From JAZPYZ01 sp045544455 (GTDB lineage: Bacteria > Bacillota > Clostridia > Oscillospirales > Acutalibacteraceae), in contig JAZPYZ010000003.1 of the NCBI GenBank assembly GCA_045544455.1, positions 141,036 through 205,035 of the forward strand: a stretch of 64,000 nucleotides of DNA. The letters run 5' to 3'. The notes below the pieces were generated by a model. That model was not told where the DNA came from. It saw only the letters and a list, made by a program, of their open reading frames with translations, and did no database searches. Within the stretch, counting starts at the first letter, position 1, and every line of letters begins with the position of its first letter. Positions 26,348 to 35,593 of the stretch are shown piece by piece. A program made the position numbers and the translations under genes.

Positions 26348-26380
26348 TAAAAAGCGAACCCCCGTCGGGTTCGCTTTTTT
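26348..26380 (+). terminator. Terminator after asnA, directly before the nrdG ribosome site
   Basis: AAAAAGCGAACCC-CCGTC-GGGTTCGCTTTTTT. The nrdG SD (AAAGGAG) begins at the next base, so no promoter fits between. Confidence 0.85.
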
Positions 26381-26395
26381 AAAGGAGAGATTGGT

Positions 26396-27088
26396 ATGAC
26401 CATCCACGGCTTTCAAAAAACGACGTTGTTGGATTTCCCGGGCAAGGTAGCCAGTACGGTGTTTACCGCCGGCTGTAATTTGCGTTGCCCGTTTTGTCAC
26501 AACGCATTACTGGTGACCGAGATCGATCCGGCCGCCGCCCTTGATACTGAAGAATTGCTGGCGTATTTTGAAAAGCGACGCGGCATTTTGGATGGGGTGT
26601 GCGTGTCGGGCGGCGAACCCTTGTTGCAACAAGATGTGTTTGATTTCATGCGTCGTATCCGCGCAATGGGGTTGTCGGTAAAACTCGATACCAACGGTGC
26701 GTTTCCGGCGCGTTTGCGTCAAGCGGTGGAAGAGGGATTGGTCGATTATGTCGCGATGGATATCAAAAACAGCCGCGCGAAATATCCCCAAACCGTCGGG
26801 TTGCCGAATTTCGATATCGCCCCAATCGAAGAGAGCGTTGCCTATTTGTTGAGTGGGGTAGTGGACTACGAATTCCGCACCACCGTGGTGGCGGAACTGC
26901 ATACCCTACAAGATATGGAGGATATCGGGGGTTGGATCGCCGGCGCAAAACGATATTATCTGCAAAATTTCGTCGAGTCGGATCATTTAATCAATCCCGA
27001 TATGCACGGTGTGGACGAAGCTTCTATGAAAGCTCTACAAAGAATTGCGGCAAAATATGTGGAAAAAGTCGAATTACGCGGAATTTAA
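26396..27088 (+). CDS. nrdG: Anaerobic ribonucleoside-triphosphate reductase activating protein
   Basis: A 230-residue radical-SAM enzyme that installs the glycyl radical on NrdD. The 4Fe-4S motif is C27, C31, C34 (AGCNLRCPFCHN), followed by the GGE-type SAM motif VSGGEPLLQQ. The N-terminus HGFQKTTLLDFPGKVA is typical of this NrdG subgroup. It is longer than E. coli NrdG. It lies upstream of nrdD with the nrdD promoter and NrdR boxes between them, and directly downstream of the asnA terminator, so its own expression may depend on read-through. Confidence 0.93.
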   Translation: MTIHGFQKTTLLDFPGKVASTVFTAGCNLRCPFCHNALLVTEIDPAAALDTEELLAYFEKRRGILDGVCVSGGEPLLQQDVFDFMRRIRAMGLSVKLDTNGAFPARLRQAVEEGLVDYVAMDIKNSRAKYPQTVGLPNFDIAPIEESVAYLLSGVVDYEFRTTVVAELHTLQDMEDIGGWIAGAKRYYLQNFVESDHLINPDMHGVDEASMKALQRIAAKYVEKVELRGI

Positions 27089-27095
27089 CAAAAAC

Positions 27096-27111
27096 ACACA
27101 ATATCTTGTGT
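27096..27111. promoter_or_regulatory. NrdR box 1 upstream of nrdD
   Basis: ACACAATATCTTGTGT, an imperfect palindrome close to the NrdR consensus (acaCwAtATaTwGtgt). Paired with box 2, start-to-start distance 32 bp (three helical turns), the classical NrdR arrangement. Confidence 0.82.
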
Positions 27112-27119
27112 TTTGGTAG

Positions 27120-27148
27120 TTGACAAAACTCAATATCTACTGTATATT
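27120..27148 (+). promoter_or_regulatory. Promoter of nrdD
   Basis: TTGACA, 17 bp, TATATT. NrdR box 2 lies within its spacer, so a bound repressor would block RNA polymerase. Confidence 0.78.
27128..27143. promoter_or_regulatory. NrdR box 2 within the nrdD promoter
   Basis: ACTCAATATCTACTGT, sharing the CAATATCT core with box 1 and overlapping the -35/-10 spacer. Confidence 0.78.
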
Positions 27149-27207
27149 GGATAATGCAGCGAAATGATTTAAGGTATTATCAATATACAGAAATGGAGTT
27201 AGAGGGC

Positions 27208-29580
27208 ATGTATAACGTAATTAAACGAAACGGCAAAGCAGTCGACTTTAACCTCAGCAAGATCAGCGACGCGATCAGCATGGCGTTCGATGCGTGCGAA
27301 CGGCAATACAACCAAGACACGATCGACTTTTTAGCGCTGAAAGTAACGGCGGATTTCGAGCCGAAGATCGAAAACAACAGCATCGCGGTTGAAAAGATTC
27401 AAGATAGCGTCGAAACGGTACTCATCAAAGCCGGTTACGACGATGTGGCGAAGGCCTACATCTTGTATCGCCGTCAACGCGAAAAGGTGCGTAACCTCAA
27501 CGCCACGATGGTCAACTATAAAGATATCGTCAACGATTATCTGGATATTAATGACTGGCGTGTAAAAGAAAACTCCACCGTGACCTATTCGGTTGGTGGT
27601 TTGATCCTCAGCAACTCGGGTGCGATCACCGCGAACTACTGGTTGTCGGAAATTTACGACGACGAGATCGCGAACGCTCACCGCAACGCGGATATCCATA
27701 TCCACGATCTGTCGATGTTGACCGGTTATTGCGCCGGTTGGTCGCTGAAACAACTGATTCAAGAAGGGCTCGGCGGTGTACCGGGTAAGATCACCTCGTC
27801 GCCGGCTACCCACTTGGCTACTTTGTGTAACCAAATGGTCAACTTCCTCGGTATCATGCAAAACGAATGGGCCGGCGCGCAAGCGTTCTCCTCGTTCGAT
27901 ACCTATCTGGCGCCGTTTGTCAAAGCGGACAACCTGAACTATGATCAGGTGAAAAAATGCATCGAATCCTTTATCTACGGCGTTAACACGCCGAGCCGTT
28001 GGGGTACCCAAGCGCCGTTCTCCAACATCACGCTCGACTGGACCGTTCCGGCAGACTTGGCAGAACTCAACTGCATCGTCGGCGGCAAGGAAATGGATTT
28101 CAAATACAAAGATTGCCAAAAAGAAATGGATATGGTCAACAAGGCGTTTATCGAGATCATGATCGAAGGCGACGCCAACGGCCGTGGTTTCCAATACCCG
28201 ATCCCGACCTATTCGATCACCAACAATTTCGATTGGTCCGATACCGAAAACAACCGTCTGTTGTTCGAAATGACCTCGAAATACGGCACCCCGTATTTCT
28301 CCAACTACATCAACAGCGATATGGAACCCAGCGACGTGCGCTCGATGTGCTGCCGTCTGCGTTTGGATCTGCGTGAACTGCGCAAAAAATCCGGCGGTTT
28401 CTTCGGTAGCGGTGAAAGCACCGGTTCGGTCGGTGTTGTTACCATCAACCTGCCGCGTATCGCGTATCTCGCGACCGATGAAGCGGATTTCTATGCACGG
28501 TTAGACCGTTTGATGGATATCTCCGCCCGTTCGTTGAAGGTGAAACGTACCGTTATCACCAAACTGCTCGAAGCCGGCCTGTATCCGTATACCAAACGGT
28601 ATCTCGGCACCTTTGAGAACCACTTCTCGACCATCGGTTTGGTCGGCATGAACGAAGTGGGCTTAAATGCAAAATGGCTCGGCAAAGATATGACTCATAC
28701 CGAAACGCAGGAATTCTCCAAACAAGTGCTCAACCACATGCGTGAACGTTTGAGTGACTATCAGGAAAAATACGGCGACCTGTATAACCTGGAAGCCACC
28801 CCGGCCGAATCGACCTCGTTCCGTTTGGCGAAACACGACAAAAAACGCTATCCGAACATCATCACCGCGTCCGAAGCGGAAGGCGCGACTCCGTATTACA
28901 CCAACAGTTCGCACCTGCCGGTCGGCTATACCGACGATATCTTCACCGCGTTGGATATCCAAGACGAACTGCAAACCCTGTATACCTCGGGTACGGTATT
29001 CCACGCGTTCCTCGGCGAAAAACTGCCGGATTGGAAATCGGCGGCAAACTTGATTCGTAAAATTGCCGAAAACTACAAACTGCCGTATTACACCTTGTCG
29101 CCGACCTATTCGGTTTGCAAAAACCATGGTTACATCGCCGGCGAACAGTACACCTGTCCGGAATGTGGCGAAAAGACCGAAGTGTATAGCCGTATCACCG
29201 GCTACTACCGTCCGGTTCAAAACTGGAACGACGGTAAAACGCAGGAATACAAAGAACGTAAAGTATATAACATCGAAACCTCGGTTATGACCAAAAAAGC
29301 CGCGGTCGATGCCATCACGGAAGCGGTTTCGGCGAAAGCTACGGCCACCACGCCGGATGGTGTATACCTGTTCACCACTGCCACCTGCCCGAACTGCAAG
29401 ATTGCTTGTGGTATTTTGGACAAACAGGGCGCTACCTACCAAAAATTGCTCGCCGACGAAAACCAAGCGTTGGTTGAACAATACGGTATCAAACAAGCCC
29501 CGACTTTGGTGGTTGTGAAGGACGGCGTGGTTGAAAAATACGCCGGTGTATCCAACATTAAGAAATTCCTGAACGTCTAA
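27208..29580 (+). CDS. nrdD: Anaerobic ribonucleoside-triphosphate reductase with fused C-terminal thioredoxin-like domain
   Basis: A 790-residue class III ribonucleotide reductase. Residues 1 to about 95 are an ATP-cone (MYNVIKRNGKAVDFNLSKI) for allosteric control. The catalytic barrel follows, then a zinc segment with C637, C650 and C653 (TCPECG), and the glycyl-radical site RITGYYRP with G665 the likely radical residue. After it, residues about 714-790 form a thioredoxin/glutaredoxin-like domain with CPNC (727-730) and KQAPTLVVV. The start at 27208 has TGGAG 9 nt upstream; an ATG at 27154 would fall at the transcription start. The fused domain probably re-reduces the active site and could be served by TrxB next door. 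NrdR boxes cover the promoter. Confidence 0.93.
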   Translation: MYNVIKRNGKAVDFNLSKISDAISMAFDACERQYNQDTIDFLALKVTADFEPKIENNSIAVEKIQDSVETVLIKAGYDDVAKAYILYRRQREKVRNLNATMVNYKDIVNDYLDINDWRVKENSTVTYSVGGLILSNSGAITANYWLSEIYDDEIANAHRNADIHIHDLSMLTGYCAGWSLKQLIQEGLGGVPGKITSSPATHLATLCNQMVNFLGIMQNEWAGAQAFSSFDTYLAPFVKADNLNYDQVKKCIESFIYGVNTPSRWGTQAPFSNITLDWTVPADLAELNCIVGGKEMDFKYKDCQKEMDMVNKAFIEIMIEGDANGRGFQYPIPTYSITNNFDWSDTENNRLLFEMTSKYGTPYFSNYINSDMEPSDVRSMCCRLRLDLRELRKKSGGFFGSGESTGSVGVVTINLPRIAYLATDEADFYARLDRLMDISARSLKVKRTVITKLLEAGLYPYTKRYLGTFENHFSTIGLVGMNEVGLNAKWLGKDMTHTETQEFSKQVLNHMRERLSDYQEKYGDLYNLEATPAESTSFRLAKHDKKRYPNIITASEAEGATPYYTNSSHLPVGYTDDIFTALDIQDELQTLYTSGTVFHAFLGEKLPDWKSAANLIRKIAENYKLPYYTLSPTYSVCKNHGYIAGEQYTCPECGEKTEVYSRITGYYRPVQNWNDGKTQEYKERKVYNIETSVMTKKAAVDAITEAVSAKATATTPDGVYLFTTATCPNCKIACGILDKQGATYQKLLADENQALVEQYGIKQAPTLVVVKDGVVEKYAGVSNIKKFLNV

Positions 29581-29589
29581 CAACAACTG

Positions 29590-29622
29590 AGAAGAGCCGC
29601 CCACTCCGGCGGCTCTTCTTTG
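29590..29622 (+). terminator. Terminator between nrdD and trxB
   Basis: AGAAGAGCCGCC-CACTCC-GGCGGCTCTTCTT. trxB starts 17 bp later with no room for a promoter, so partial read-through from nrdD is likely. Confidence 0.75.
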
Positions 29623-29638
29623 ATAGAAGGTGTCGTAT

Positions 29639-30547
29639 ATGTATGATGTAATCGTAGTGGGCGGCGGCCCGGCAGGACTTACAGCGGCGTTGTACGCTTG
29701 CCGTGCCAACAAGTCGGTATTGGTGATCGAAAAAGGTTCGTTTGGCGGCCAGATCACCTATTCGCCTAAGGTGGAAAATATCCCCGGTTTTGTCAGTCTG
29801 ACCGGTAACGAATTTGCGGAAAAATTGGTGGAACAGGTCATGGAACAAGGCGCGGAATTCGAATCGTGCGAGGTGACCGCCATTCGCGACGGCGCGACTA
29901 AAACCGTGGTGACCGATGACGGCGAGTTTGAAGGAAAAACCGTTATCGTTGCCACCGGCGCTAAACATCGCATGCTTGGTTTGTCCGGTGAAGAAGAATT
30001 GGTGGGCGAGGGCATCTCGTTTTGCGCGGTTTGTGACGGTGCGTTTTATACCGGCAAAACCGTCGGCGTGGTCGGCGGCGGCAACTCCGCACTTCAAGAG
30101 GCGATTTTGTTGTCTGACCTCGCGGCCAAGGTATATGTGATCCAAAATCTGGACGAACTCACCGGTGAACAAAAACTGCGTGAACAAGTGTATGCCAAAG
30201 ATAACGTTCACGTGATTACCGGCACCGTGGTAGAGGCATTACACGGTGATGGCGAACTGACCGGCATCACCGTGCGTCAAACGGCGACCGGTGAAACCCG
30301 TGATATGGCGCTAGATGGGTTGTTTATCGCCATTGGATTAATTCCGCAAAACGAGCCGTTTGCGGAGATTATGGCGCTTAACGGCTACGGTTACGCCGAT
30401 GCAGACGAAACGTGTGTCACCCGTACCGCTGGTATCTTTGTCGCCGGCGATTGCCGCAGTAAAGCGATCCGTCAGGTGACGACGGCGGCGGCCGACGGCG
30501 CTGTGGCGGCACTGGCGGCTTGCCGGTATGTGGATGAATTAGCCTAA
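29639..30547 (+). CDS. trxB: Thioredoxin-disulfide reductase
   Basis: A 302-residue flavoprotein passing NADPH electrons to thioredoxin. FAD site VVGGGPAGLTAALYA, redox pair C129/C132 (FCAVCDGAF), NAD(P)H site VVGGGNSALQEA, and the C-terminal FAD motif GIFVAGDCR. Here the NADPH motif is followed by ILLSDLAAKVYVIQNLDEL, without the usual HRR(x)xFRA arginines, so NADPH may not be the donor; ferredoxin- or NADH-using variants are known. The ATG at 29639 follows GAAGG; GTG at 29630 is the alternative. Its position behind nrdD suggests service to the fused thioredoxin-like domain. Confidence 0.92.
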   Translation: MYDVIVVGGGPAGLTAALYACRANKSVLVIEKGSFGGQITYSPKVENIPGFVSLTGNEFAEKLVEQVMEQGAEFESCEVTAIRDGATKTVVTDDGEFEGKTVIVATGAKHRMLGLSGEEELVGEGISFCAVCDGAFYTGKTVGVVGGGNSALQEAILLSDLAAKVYVIQNLDELTGEQKLREQVYAKDNVHVITGTVVEALHGDGELTGITVRQTATGETRDMALDGLFIAIGLIPQNEPFAEIMALNGYGYADADETCVTRTAGIFVAGDCRSKAIRQVTTAAADGAVAALAACRYVDELA

Positions 30548-30553
30548 ACGACG

Positions 30554-30587
30554 AAAAAAGCACCCGTAGTTCCTACGGGTGCTTTTT
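30554..30587. terminator. Bidirectional terminator between trxB and the cyclase-family gene
   Basis: AAAAGCACCCGTAG-TTC-CTACGGGTGCTTTTT with A/T tracts on both sides. Confidence 0.87.
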
Positions 30588-30597
30588 ATATGTGGTA

Positions 30598-31176
30598 TTA
30601 TCTCGATTTATCCACCAAAACAGCGCGAACAGGCGCACCGTCCGAATCGGCCAGTTTGACCGGTGCGGCAAACAAGAAATAGCTGCCCGGTTTGGCTTGG
30701 GACAGATCCAACCCTTCGAGCAGGATCACGCCGTTTTGCAACAATTGTCGATGAACGGCGGTGGAATCGGCGGCGTTGGCGACGGACGGTGGTTCTACCC
30801 CCACCAACAATAAGCCGGAATCCGATAACACAAAGGCGGCACTCGGCGTGATCTCCACATGTCCTTTAAATAACACGCGCGGATGGCTGAATTTGACCAA
30901 ATTTTCCGCTTGGGCACCGAGCAACGGGCCTTCCCACTCGATCACCGAACATTCTCCAACGCAGGCTTCGAGCGGGACGGTGGCAATATCGATTTCGCTC
31001 GGCAAAAAATGGCACGGGGCATCCATGTGGGTACCGTTGTGAACACAACCGTGATACACCGACGTGTTGCACGGATCGCCCAAATCCATCCGGCAAACCG
31101 CCTCCAGTTCGGGTGCGGGATCACCGGGATATACGGGTGCTTGGAACATTTCGCGCGAAATATCGATCAATTTCAA
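30598..31176 (-). CDS. Cyclase family protein (kynurenine formamidase-like hydrolase)
   Basis: A 192-residue metal-dependent hydrolase of the cyclase family, with the signature HNGTHMDAPCHF (H46, H50, D52, H56). Relatives include arylformamidase KynB, isatin hydrolase and actinomycete cyclases; no tryptophan-degradation genes are near, so the substrate is unknown. The start is a TTG at 31176 with AGGAGG exactly 8 nt upstream; a GTG at 31185 would overlap that SD. It is monocistronic with its own promoter. Confidence 0.85.
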   Translation of the reverse strand: MKLIDISREMFQAPVYPGDPAPELEAVCRMDLGDPCNTSVYHGCVHNGTHMDAPCHFLPSEIDIATVPLEACVGECSVIEWEGPLLGAQAENLVKFSHPRVLFKGHVEITPSAAFVLSDSGLLLVGVEPPSVANAADSTAVHRQLLQNGVILLEGLDLSQAKPGSYFLFAAPVKLADSDGAPVRAVLVDKSR

Positions 31177-31202
31177 ATCGACCACCTCCTGTTTCTGTTT
31201 TC

Positions 31203-31231
31203 AGTTTACCGCGCCTGCAGAATTTTTTCAA
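31203..31231 (-). promoter_or_regulatory. Probable promoter of the cyclase-family gene
   Basis: Minus strand: TTGAAA, 17 bp, TAAACT. Confidence 0.55.
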
Positions 31232-31248
31232 GAATATTTTAGAAAATA

Positions 31249-31277
31249 TTGAACACAAACAAGAAAAATGATACAAT
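31249..31277 (+). promoter_or_regulatory. Probable promoter of recJ
   Basis: TTGAAC, 17 bp, TACAAT with TGA before the -10 (extended -10). Confidence 0.72.
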
Positions 31278-31319
31278 AAAAAGAAATATATATGATGCAC
31301 GAGATTGGAAGCTGATAGT

Positions 31320-33362
31320 ATGTTTAAGAGATGGGTGTTGACAACACCGGATAAAGACCGCGCAGCCGCCCTGTCGGAAGAAAGCGGTTTGCATCCGTTT
31401 TTGGCTTTGTTGTTGGAACTGCGCGGTATCGATACAGCCGAGCAAGCGGCGGATTTTTTGGGATTGACCGATCAAACGGAAGATCCGTTTTCATTAATGG
31501 ATATGGATATAGCTGTCGACCGTGTGCAACGGGCGATTGACGAACATGAAAAAATAGCAATATTCGGCGATTATGATGCCGACGGCGTCACCGCTACTGC
31601 GTTGATGTATTCCTATTTGCGCGATCGCGGTGCGGACGTGGAATATCGGATCCCGACTCGACAAGGGGAAGGGTATGGACTTAATGAGACGACCATCCGG
31701 GAGATGGCCGAACAAAACGTACAACTGATCATCACGGTGGATAATGGGATTTCGGCGGTAGACGAGATTCGTTTAGCCGGCGAACACGGCATCGACGTGG
31801 TGGTAACCGACCACCACCGTCCGCAAGGGATGTTGCCCAACGCCGTTGCGGTGGTAGATCCGCACCGAGACGATTGTCCCAGCGAATTTAAAGGCTATGC
31901 CGGTGTGGGCGTCGCCTATAAATTGGTGTCTGCACTCGAAGGGGATAGCGAACCGATTTTAGAACAATATGCCGATTTGATCGCGCTGGGCACGTTGGCG
32001 GACGTGATGCCGTTACAAGGTGAAAACCGTCAACTGATCCGACAAGGATTACGCAAACTGAACGAGTCGCCGAACATCGGCATGCAAGCGCTGTCGACGA
32101 TTGCCGGTATGGACGGCAAAAAGCACACGGCCGGTACAACGGCGTTTACCATTGCGCCGCGTATCAACGCGGCAGGTCGCGTCGGAAACCCGGATATTTC
32201 GGCCAAACTGTTGTTGTGTGACGATCCGGACCTGGCGGCCGATTATGCGGCCCAACTGCAACAATGGAACGTCGAACGGCAATCGATGGAAAGCGAGATC
32301 CTAAAACAACTGATCGATCAACTGGATCGGCATCCCGAACGGTTGGCGGATCGCGTGTTGGTGTTACAAGGGGATAACTGGCACGTCGGCGTGATCGGTA
32401 TTATTGCGGCACGCATTATGGAACGGTACGGCAAACCCTGTATCATTCTTGCGGTATCCGATGGGGAAGCGCGCGGATCCGGCCGCAGCGTAGCTGGTTT
32501 CTCGTTGTTTGAAGCGATCGCCTCGTGTGCGGAGTATCTGCAAGGATACGGCGGACACGAAATGGCGGCCGGCCTATCGTTGTCGGCGGATCAAATACCG
32601 GCATTTCGGGCTGCGATCAACGCTTATGCGGCGGAACATTACCCGGTGATGCCGATTCAACAACTGAAAATCGATTGTAAACTGCGCCCGTCACAGATCG
32701 ATGTCGAAAAACTCGAACTGCTCGCAGCGATGGAACCGTTTGGCGCCGGGAATCCCGCGCCGGTATTCGGGTTATACCAAATGCGATTGGATAATATTAC
32801 GCCGGTTGGCGGCGGCAAACATCTGCGGTTATCGGTATCGCGTGACGATACCCGCTTGACGGTTATGAAATTCCAAACCACCCCGGAACAGTTTCCGATG
32901 GAATGTGGTGCGCTGGTGAACGTAGTGGTCACGATCGAACGCAACGAGTTGCGTGGCGTGGTGTTACCGTCGCTGATCGCCAAGGATATTCGCTATGCCG
33001 ATACCGATCAAGAGGACGTGATTCGATCGTATGCTTTGCGGGATGACGTGATCGGACGTCGGCCGATCGACGCGACGACGGCGCAAGAGATTACCCCCAC
33101 CCGAGACGACGTGGCGGCTGTTTATCGCTTTTTACGCGCACGCGGCACGTTTAGCGGTTCGGTGGAACAACTGCATCATTTGGTGCGCTGTCCGTCGGTC
33201 ACTTTTACACGGTTACAGATGATTTTACAGATTTTACAACAAGCGTCGCTGATATCCGTATGCGATAACGGCGATTATATTACCGTACACGTGATGCCGG
33301 CAGAGGGGAAAGCCGATCTGCAGGCGACCGACACGATGCAATATCTATTGGCCCACAGTTAA
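31320..33362 (+). CDS. recJ: Single-stranded-DNA-specific exonuclease RecJ
   Basis: A 680-residue 5'-3' exonuclease for recombination and repair. The DHH phosphoesterase core has FGDYDADGVTATAL, TVDNGIS, VTDHHRP and the AVVDPHRDDC segment. The DHHA1 part has RGSGRSVAGFSLFEAI and GGHEMAAGLSL, and an OB fold follows. The extra C-terminal region (residues about 560-680) is winged-helix-like (VAAVYRFLRARGTFSGS), as in longer Bacillota RecJ. The ATG at 31320 has a modest GGAAG; the TTG at 31305 is unlikely. It begins the recJ-relA-pgeF group. Confidence 0.93.
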   Translation: MFKRWVLTTPDKDRAAALSEESGLHPFLALLLELRGIDTAEQAADFLGLTDQTEDPFSLMDMDIAVDRVQRAIDEHEKIAIFGDYDADGVTATALMYSYLRDRGADVEYRIPTRQGEGYGLNETTIREMAEQNVQLIITVDNGISAVDEIRLAGEHGIDVVVTDHHRPQGMLPNAVAVVDPHRDDCPSEFKGYAGVGVAYKLVSALEGDSEPILEQYADLIALGTLADVMPLQGENRQLIRQGLRKLNESPNIGMQALSTIAGMDGKKHTAGTTAFTIAPRINAAGRVGNPDISAKLLLCDDPDLAADYAAQLQQWNVERQSMESEILKQLIDQLDRHPERLADRVLVLQGDNWHVGVIGIIAARIMERYGKPCIILAVSDGEARGSGRSVAGFSLFEAIASCAEYLQGYGGHEMAAGLSLSADQIPAFRAAINAYAAEHYPVMPIQQLKIDCKLRPSQIDVEKLELLAAMEPFGAGNPAPVFGLYQMRLDNITPVGGGKHLRLSVSRDDTRLTVMKFQTTPEQFPMECGALVNVVVTIERNELRGVVLPSLIAKDIRYADTDQEDVIRSYALRDDVIGRRPIDATTAQEITPTRDDVAAVYRFLRARGTFSGSVEQLHHLVRCPSVTFTRLQMILQILQQASLISVCDNGDYITVHVMPAEGKADLQATDTMQYLLAHS

Positions 33363-33416
33363 ACATATCCCACTTTTAAAGTGAGTCTACGCTACCGGTT
33401 GAGAGGAATGGCAACT

Positions 33417-35579
33417 ATGTTAGAAAAGCAAACGGCGATCAACCAACTGAAATCACAGATCATCGCCAGCGGACGCGCCTATGATTTAGAGATCATTAAC
33501 CGCGCGATCGAAACGGCCACCACGGCGCACGAAGGGCAAAAACGCTCCTCGGGCGAAGATTACGTGTGTCATCCGTTGGCGGTAGCCGGCGTGTTGGTGG
33601 ATCTCGGTATGGATACCGAGACCATCGTGGCGGCGTTGTTGCACGATGTGGTGGAAGATACGCCGCTGGAACTGTCGGACATCCAAAAACAATATGGCGA
33701 TTCGGTGTCGTTGTTGGTGGATGGGGTTACGAAACTGAATAAATTATCCTTCTCCAGCCGGGAAGAACAACAGGCCGAAAACGTGCGTAAAATGTTGCTC
33801 GCGATGTCGGAAGATATCCGTGTCATCATCATCAAGTTGGCCGACCGGTTGCATAATATGCGTACCATCGAAGCGTTATCTTCTCAAAAGCAACGCGATA
33901 TTGCCAAAGAAACGATGGATATTTTCGCTCCGTTGGCACACCGTCTCGGTATCCGTGCCGTTAAAGAAGAACTCGAAGATCTGTCGTTGCGCACGTTGGA
34001 TGCGGTGGCGTATCAGGATATCGAAAACGCACTCGCTTCGCACGAACACGATCGGCAAGCATTTTTAGAAGATATTCAACAAGATATCAAGGCGAGATTG
34101 GACGAAAACGAGATCAAAGCGCAGTTGTCCGGTCGCGTTAAGAGCATTACCGGTATTTACCGGAAAATGTATATTCAAGGGCGTAATTTCGACGAGATTT
34201 ACGACGTGTACGCGGTACGCGTCATCGTGGATTCGGTGATCGATTGCTACAACGTGTTGGGTATGATTCACGATATGTTCCGCCCGATTCCCAACCGCTT
34301 TAAAGATTACGTTTCCACGCCGAAACCCAATATGTATCAATCGTTACACACCACGGTGATCAACGAAAAACAGATCCCGTTTGAGGTGCAGATTCGCACC
34401 TGGGATATGCACTATACGGCGGAGTACGGGATCGCGGCACACTGGAAATACAAACTCGGCATCCAAAAACGCGACAAGCTCGAACAACGGCTGGCGTGGG
34501 TGCGCGAATTTATTGAAAATCAAAAAGATGTGGATGATGCGCAGGATATCGTTCGTACCATTAAAACCGACCTGTCATCGGACGACGTTTTTGTCTTTAC
34601 ACCCAAAGGGGACGTGGTCAACCTGCCGGTCGGATCGACGGTCATCGATTTTGCGTATGCGATCCACTCGGCGGTCGGTAACCGCATGGTCGGTGCCAAA
34701 GTAGATGGGCGGATCGTGCCGCTTGACTACGAGGTAAAGATGGGGCAGATCGTGGAGATCATGACCACCATGACCGCCGGTCACGGACCGAGTCGAGATT
34801 GGTTAAACATCGTTAAGACCGGTGAAGCGCGCAATAAGATTCGTTCTTGGTTCAAAAAAGAACGTCGAGAAGAAAATATTCAACAAGGGCAAACCGATCT
34901 GCAACGGGAAGCTTCCCGCTTGGCGATCCGGTTATCCGAACAGGAATGGGATGAATTCATCCAGATCGAAAGCCAAAAAGCGCATTGCGCTTCGGCGGAC
35001 GATTTTTATGCGGCGATCGGTTACGGCGGCGTGTTATTATCCCGTGTGGTTACGCGGATGAAAGAATATTATACGCGTCTGCGCGCGGCCAGCGGTGCGG
35101 TCAAACCGGTTGTGCCGGAACGGCGCCGTTCGCATAACGGCGGCGTAGTCGTCGAGGGCGTGGACAACTGTTTGGTCAAATTTGCCCGTTGTTGTAACCC
35201 GGTGCCGGGGGACGATATTGTCGGGTTTGTCACCCGTGGTTATGGGGTGTCGATCCACAAGCAGGATTGTCCCAACGTGCCCAAAAATGCCGAGTCCGAA
35301 CGCTGGGTGCGTGCGCATTGGGAAATGGACGTGCGTGCCGAATTCAAAGCGACCATCATGGTCAAAGGCCGCAACCGGCAGGGTTTGCTTGCCGATATCA
35401 CCGGACAACTCGCCTCGATGCGGATTGCGTTGCACGCGGTCAATGCGCGTGAACCGCAGGAGGACAGTGCAATTATTACCCTGACACTCGGTGTCAGCAG
35501 TGCCGAACATCTGCAGATGGTGATTACTCGCCTGGGACGGATCGAAGGGGTGGAGACCATTTCCCGTACCGGCGGTTGA
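33417..35579 (+). CDS. relA: RelA/SpoT family (p)ppGpp synthetase/hydrolase
   Basis: A 720-residue Rel enzyme controlling the stringent response. The N-terminal HD hydrolase has LLHDVVEDTPLE and the synthetase has GRVKSITGIYRKM, RFKDYVSTPKPNMYQSLHT and EVQIRTWDMH. A TGS domain (VFVFTPKGDVVNLPVGSTVIDFAY), a zinc-finger-like CCNPVPGDDIVGF segment and an ACT domain follow. Both catalytic motifs are intact, so a bifunctional Rel is likely. The ATG at 33417 is used; the one at 33408 abuts GAGAGGA. An 80-bp gap or less separates it from recJ and it overlaps the pgeF leader. Confidence 0.95.
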   Translation: MLEKQTAINQLKSQIIASGRAYDLEIINRAIETATTAHEGQKRSSGEDYVCHPLAVAGVLVDLGMDTETIVAALLHDVVEDTPLELSDIQKQYGDSVSLLVDGVTKLNKLSFSSREEQQAENVRKMLLAMSEDIRVIIIKLADRLHNMRTIEALSSQKQRDIAKETMDIFAPLAHRLGIRAVKEELEDLSLRTLDAVAYQDIENALASHEHDRQAFLEDIQQDIKARLDENEIKAQLSGRVKSITGIYRKMYIQGRNFDEIYDVYAVRVIVDSVIDCYNVLGMIHDMFRPIPNRFKDYVSTPKPNMYQSLHTTVINEKQIPFEVQIRTWDMHYTAEYGIAAHWKYKLGIQKRDKLEQRLAWVREFIENQKDVDDAQDIVRTIKTDLSSDDVFVFTPKGDVVNLPVGSTVIDFAYAIHSAVGNRMVGAKVDGRIVPLDYEVKMGQIVEIMTTMTAGHGPSRDWLNIVKTGEARNKIRSWFKKERREENIQQGQTDLQREASRLAIRLSEQEWDEFIQIESQKAHCASADDFYAAIGYGGVLLSRVVTRMKEYYTRLRAASGAVKPVVPERRRSHNGGVVVEGVDNCLVKFARCCNPVPGDDIVGFVTRGYGVSIHKQDCPNVPKNAESERWVRAHWEMDVRAEFKATIMVKGRNRQGLLADITGQLASMRIALHAVNAREPQEDSAIITLTLGVSSAEHLQMVITRLGRIEGVETISRTGG

Positions 35580-35593
35580 AAGGGGATATCGTT

